6,756 nt of DNA from Thermocrinis sp. GTDB taxonomy: Bacteria; Aquificota; Aquificia; Aquificales; Aquificaceae. A program made the position numbers and the translations under genes. Below, piece by piece: positions 6,432 through 6,756 of the stretch. The stretch lies in the NCBI GenBank assembly GCA_009903855.1, contig WYEK01000130.1, forward strand, positions 1-6,756, written 5' to 3'. Each line of letters opens with the position of its first letter. Position 1 is the first letter of the stretch. The notes beneath the pieces were generated by a model that was given only the letters and a program-made list of their open reading frames with translations, was not told where the DNA came from and did no database searches.

Positions 6432-6756
6432 GTGTGAATTCTTGGTGGTGGGTGGAGGACCGGCAGGGTCAACCACCGCTTACAAGCTGGCAAAGGGGGG
6501 TGCAAAGGTTTTGGTGGTGGATTTCAAGAGAAAAATAGGTACGCCCGTTCAGTGTGCGGAGTTCGTTCCCATACAGCTCTATCATCAGTTTAAAGAGTTT
6601 TTTGACGAGGAAGCTATAGCCCAAAGGGTAAATAAGATGGTGCATTTTACTCCCTGGGGGGAAGTGGTTTATATGGACTCTCCGGGCTTTGTTCTAAACA
6701 GGGAAATTTTTGATTACAAAATACACCTTTTAGCCCTCCAGAACGGTGCGGAGTAT
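6418..6756 (+). CDS. Geranylgeranyl reductase family FAD-dependent oxidoreductase (5' part, cut by window edge)
   Basis: The ATG at 6418 lies within the last codons of the HU-like gene (14-base overlap), with GGAAAGG ending four bases before it. The frame is open for 113 codons to the window end. The N-terminus is a dinucleotide-binding fold: VVGGGPAGSTTAYKLA with GxGxxG at residues 12-17, and an acidic D35 at the end of the second strand (VLVVD) for the FAD ribose. This is followed by QCAEFVP at 45-51, corresponding to the Cys-Gly-Glu region of the geranylgeranyl-reductase family, and by LNREIFDYKIHLLALQNGAEY at the end of the visible part, matching the family's 'R-x-x-FD-x-x-L-x-x-x-A-x-x-x-GA' helix. 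Such enzymes reduce isoprenoid double bonds in lipids, quinones or chlorophyll side chains; the substrate here is not evident. The Ala in CAE in place of the usual Gly is mildly unusual. Other PHBH-fold flavoproteins remain possible. Confidence 0.85.
   Translation, partial: MKRLKCEFLVVGGGPAGSTTAYKLAKGGAKVLVVDFKRKIGTPVQCAEFVPIQLYHQFKEFFDEEAIAQRVNKMVHFTPWGEVVYMDSPGFVLNREIFDYKIHLLALQNGAEY

Noticed and set aside
1..6756. tRNA, rRNA, CRISPR, insertion sequences, riboswitches, intrinsic terminators
   Set aside because: I saw no repeat-spacer arrays, inverted terminal repeats, cloverleaf-like stretches or GC-hairpin plus T-run signals. Both operons run off the window, so terminators are not expected inside it.

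Overview
The window looks like chromosomal core-genome DNA from a thermophilic, diderm (LPS-bearing) bacterium, most likely of the Aquificales (Hydrogenobacter/Thermocrinis/Aquifex type). The grounds are very tight gene packing, heavy use of AGG/AGA for Arg and ATA for Ile, proteins rich in Lys and Glu, and the gene set itself. The taxonomic call is an inference from style, not a database match. There is no sign of mobile elements, CRISPR, rRNA, tRNA or phage genes.

Layout: two operons diverge from a 42-bp gap at 1891-1932. Leftward (minus strand) are an unrecognised 147-aa protein, hslU (ATPase of the HslUV protease), and the first 32 codons of another unrecognised gene that leaves the window at position 1. 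Both junctions in this operon are TGATG overlaps in which stop and start share one base. Rightward (plus strand) are glnE (bifunctional adenylyltransferase/deadenylylase of glutamine synthetase), kdsC (KDO-8-phosphate phosphatase), lptC and lptA (LPS transport across the periplasm), an HU/IHF-type DNA-binding protein, and the start of a geranylgeranyl-reductase-family FAD enzyme cut by the right edge. The first four rightward junctions are ATGA overlaps and the last is a 14-base overlap, so the group is probably one transcript with strong translational coupling.

Function: kdsC-lptC-lptA form a recognisable LPS module. KdsC makes free KDO for the inner core, and LptC and LptA form the inner-membrane and periplasmic part of the Lpt bridge. 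glnE at the head (nitrogen control), the HU-like gene where proteobacteria usually have lptB, and the reductase at the end have no obvious direct functional link to LPS. They may simply share a growth-linked transcript. HslU is complete but hslV is not beside it in this window.

I do not see a clearly new biological system. The points most worth a second look are the unknown protein co-translated with hslU, the absence of an adjacent hslV, the compact divergent promoter region with a possibly leaderless glnE, and the coupling of glnE to an LPS operon.
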